DNA from: Roseovarius sp.
GTDB taxonomy: Bacteria; Pseudomonadota; Alphaproteobacteria; Rhodobacterales; Rhodobacteraceae
Length of the DNA stretch: 7,239 bases
NCBI GenBank assembly: GCA_007125415.1
Contig: SLDH01000155.1
Coordinates: 1 to 7,239 of the forward strand
Direction of reading: 5' to 3'
The notes below the pieces were generated by a model. That model had not been told where the DNA came from. It did no database searches and saw only the letters and a program-made list of their open reading frames with translations. This document shows, piece after piece, positions 7,227 through 7,239 of the stretch (positions are counted from its first letter, which is position 1; every line of letters begins with the position of its first letter). A program made the position numbers and the translations under genes.

Positions 7227-7239
7227 ATGAACCGACTAA
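7227..7239 (+). CDS. glpV: Start of next operon gene, expected periplasmic glycerol-binding protein (GlpV)
   Basis: Only four codons are visible (MNRL) before the window ends, so the product cannot be read. The evidence is the strong ribosome binding site upstream, the plus-strand position directly after glpU, and the known order glpS-T-P-Q-U-V in which the substrate-binding protein comes last. A short, positively charged beginning would suit a signal peptide. No other gene in the window can supply the binding protein that this type of importer needs. The gene is cut by the window edge and is not necessarily broken. Confidence 0.6.

Overview
The window looks like chromosomal DNA of an alphaproteobacterium, most likely a Rhodobacteraceae member (Paracoccus, Rhodobacter or Roseobacter type). 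The basis is the GC-rich codon use, the near absence of TTA, CTA and TCA codons, the family resemblance of the proteins, and a gene order that matches the glycerol-uptake locus described in Rhizobium leguminosarum (glpD-S-T-P-Q-U-V). The species cannot be named from the sequence alone.

Layout. Positions 1-225 are non-coding as far as I can tell and hold two hairpins downstream of glpR; the first could end transcription from either side. Positions 226-1002 (minus strand) encode a DeoR-family repressor, GlpR. Positions 1003-1271 are an AT-rich divergent control region with many TTCG/CGAA half-site-like elements around a plausible promoter. From 1272 to the right edge runs one tightly packed plus-strand operon: glpD (FAD-dependent glycerol-3-phosphate dehydrogenase), glpS and glpT (two different ABC ATPases), glpP and glpQ (two permeases), glpU (small DUF2160-type membrane protein) and, after a 99-base gap holding a strong stem-loop, the first four codons of the next gene, expected to be glpV (periplasmic binding protein).

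How the genes work together. The binding protein would capture glycerol or a related polyol in the periplasm. GlpP and GlpQ would form the channel and GlpS and GlpT would power it. A glycerol kinase, not in this window, would make glycerol-3-phosphate, and GlpD would oxidise it to dihydroxyacetone phosphate while passing electrons to quinone. GlpR probably senses glycerol-3-phosphate and releases the operon. The glpT, glpP and glpQ names follow the Rhizobium scheme; they are not the E. coli antiporter GlpT or phosphodiesterase GlpQ.

The most notable observation is that the two ATPases carry complementary defects. GlpS lacks the switch histidine and has an altered Walker A, while GlpT has lost the LSGGQ signature. 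In a head-to-tail dimer all these defects fall in the same composite ATP site and leave the other site fully canonical. Such one-sided asymmetry is well known in exporters but uncommon in sugar-type importers.
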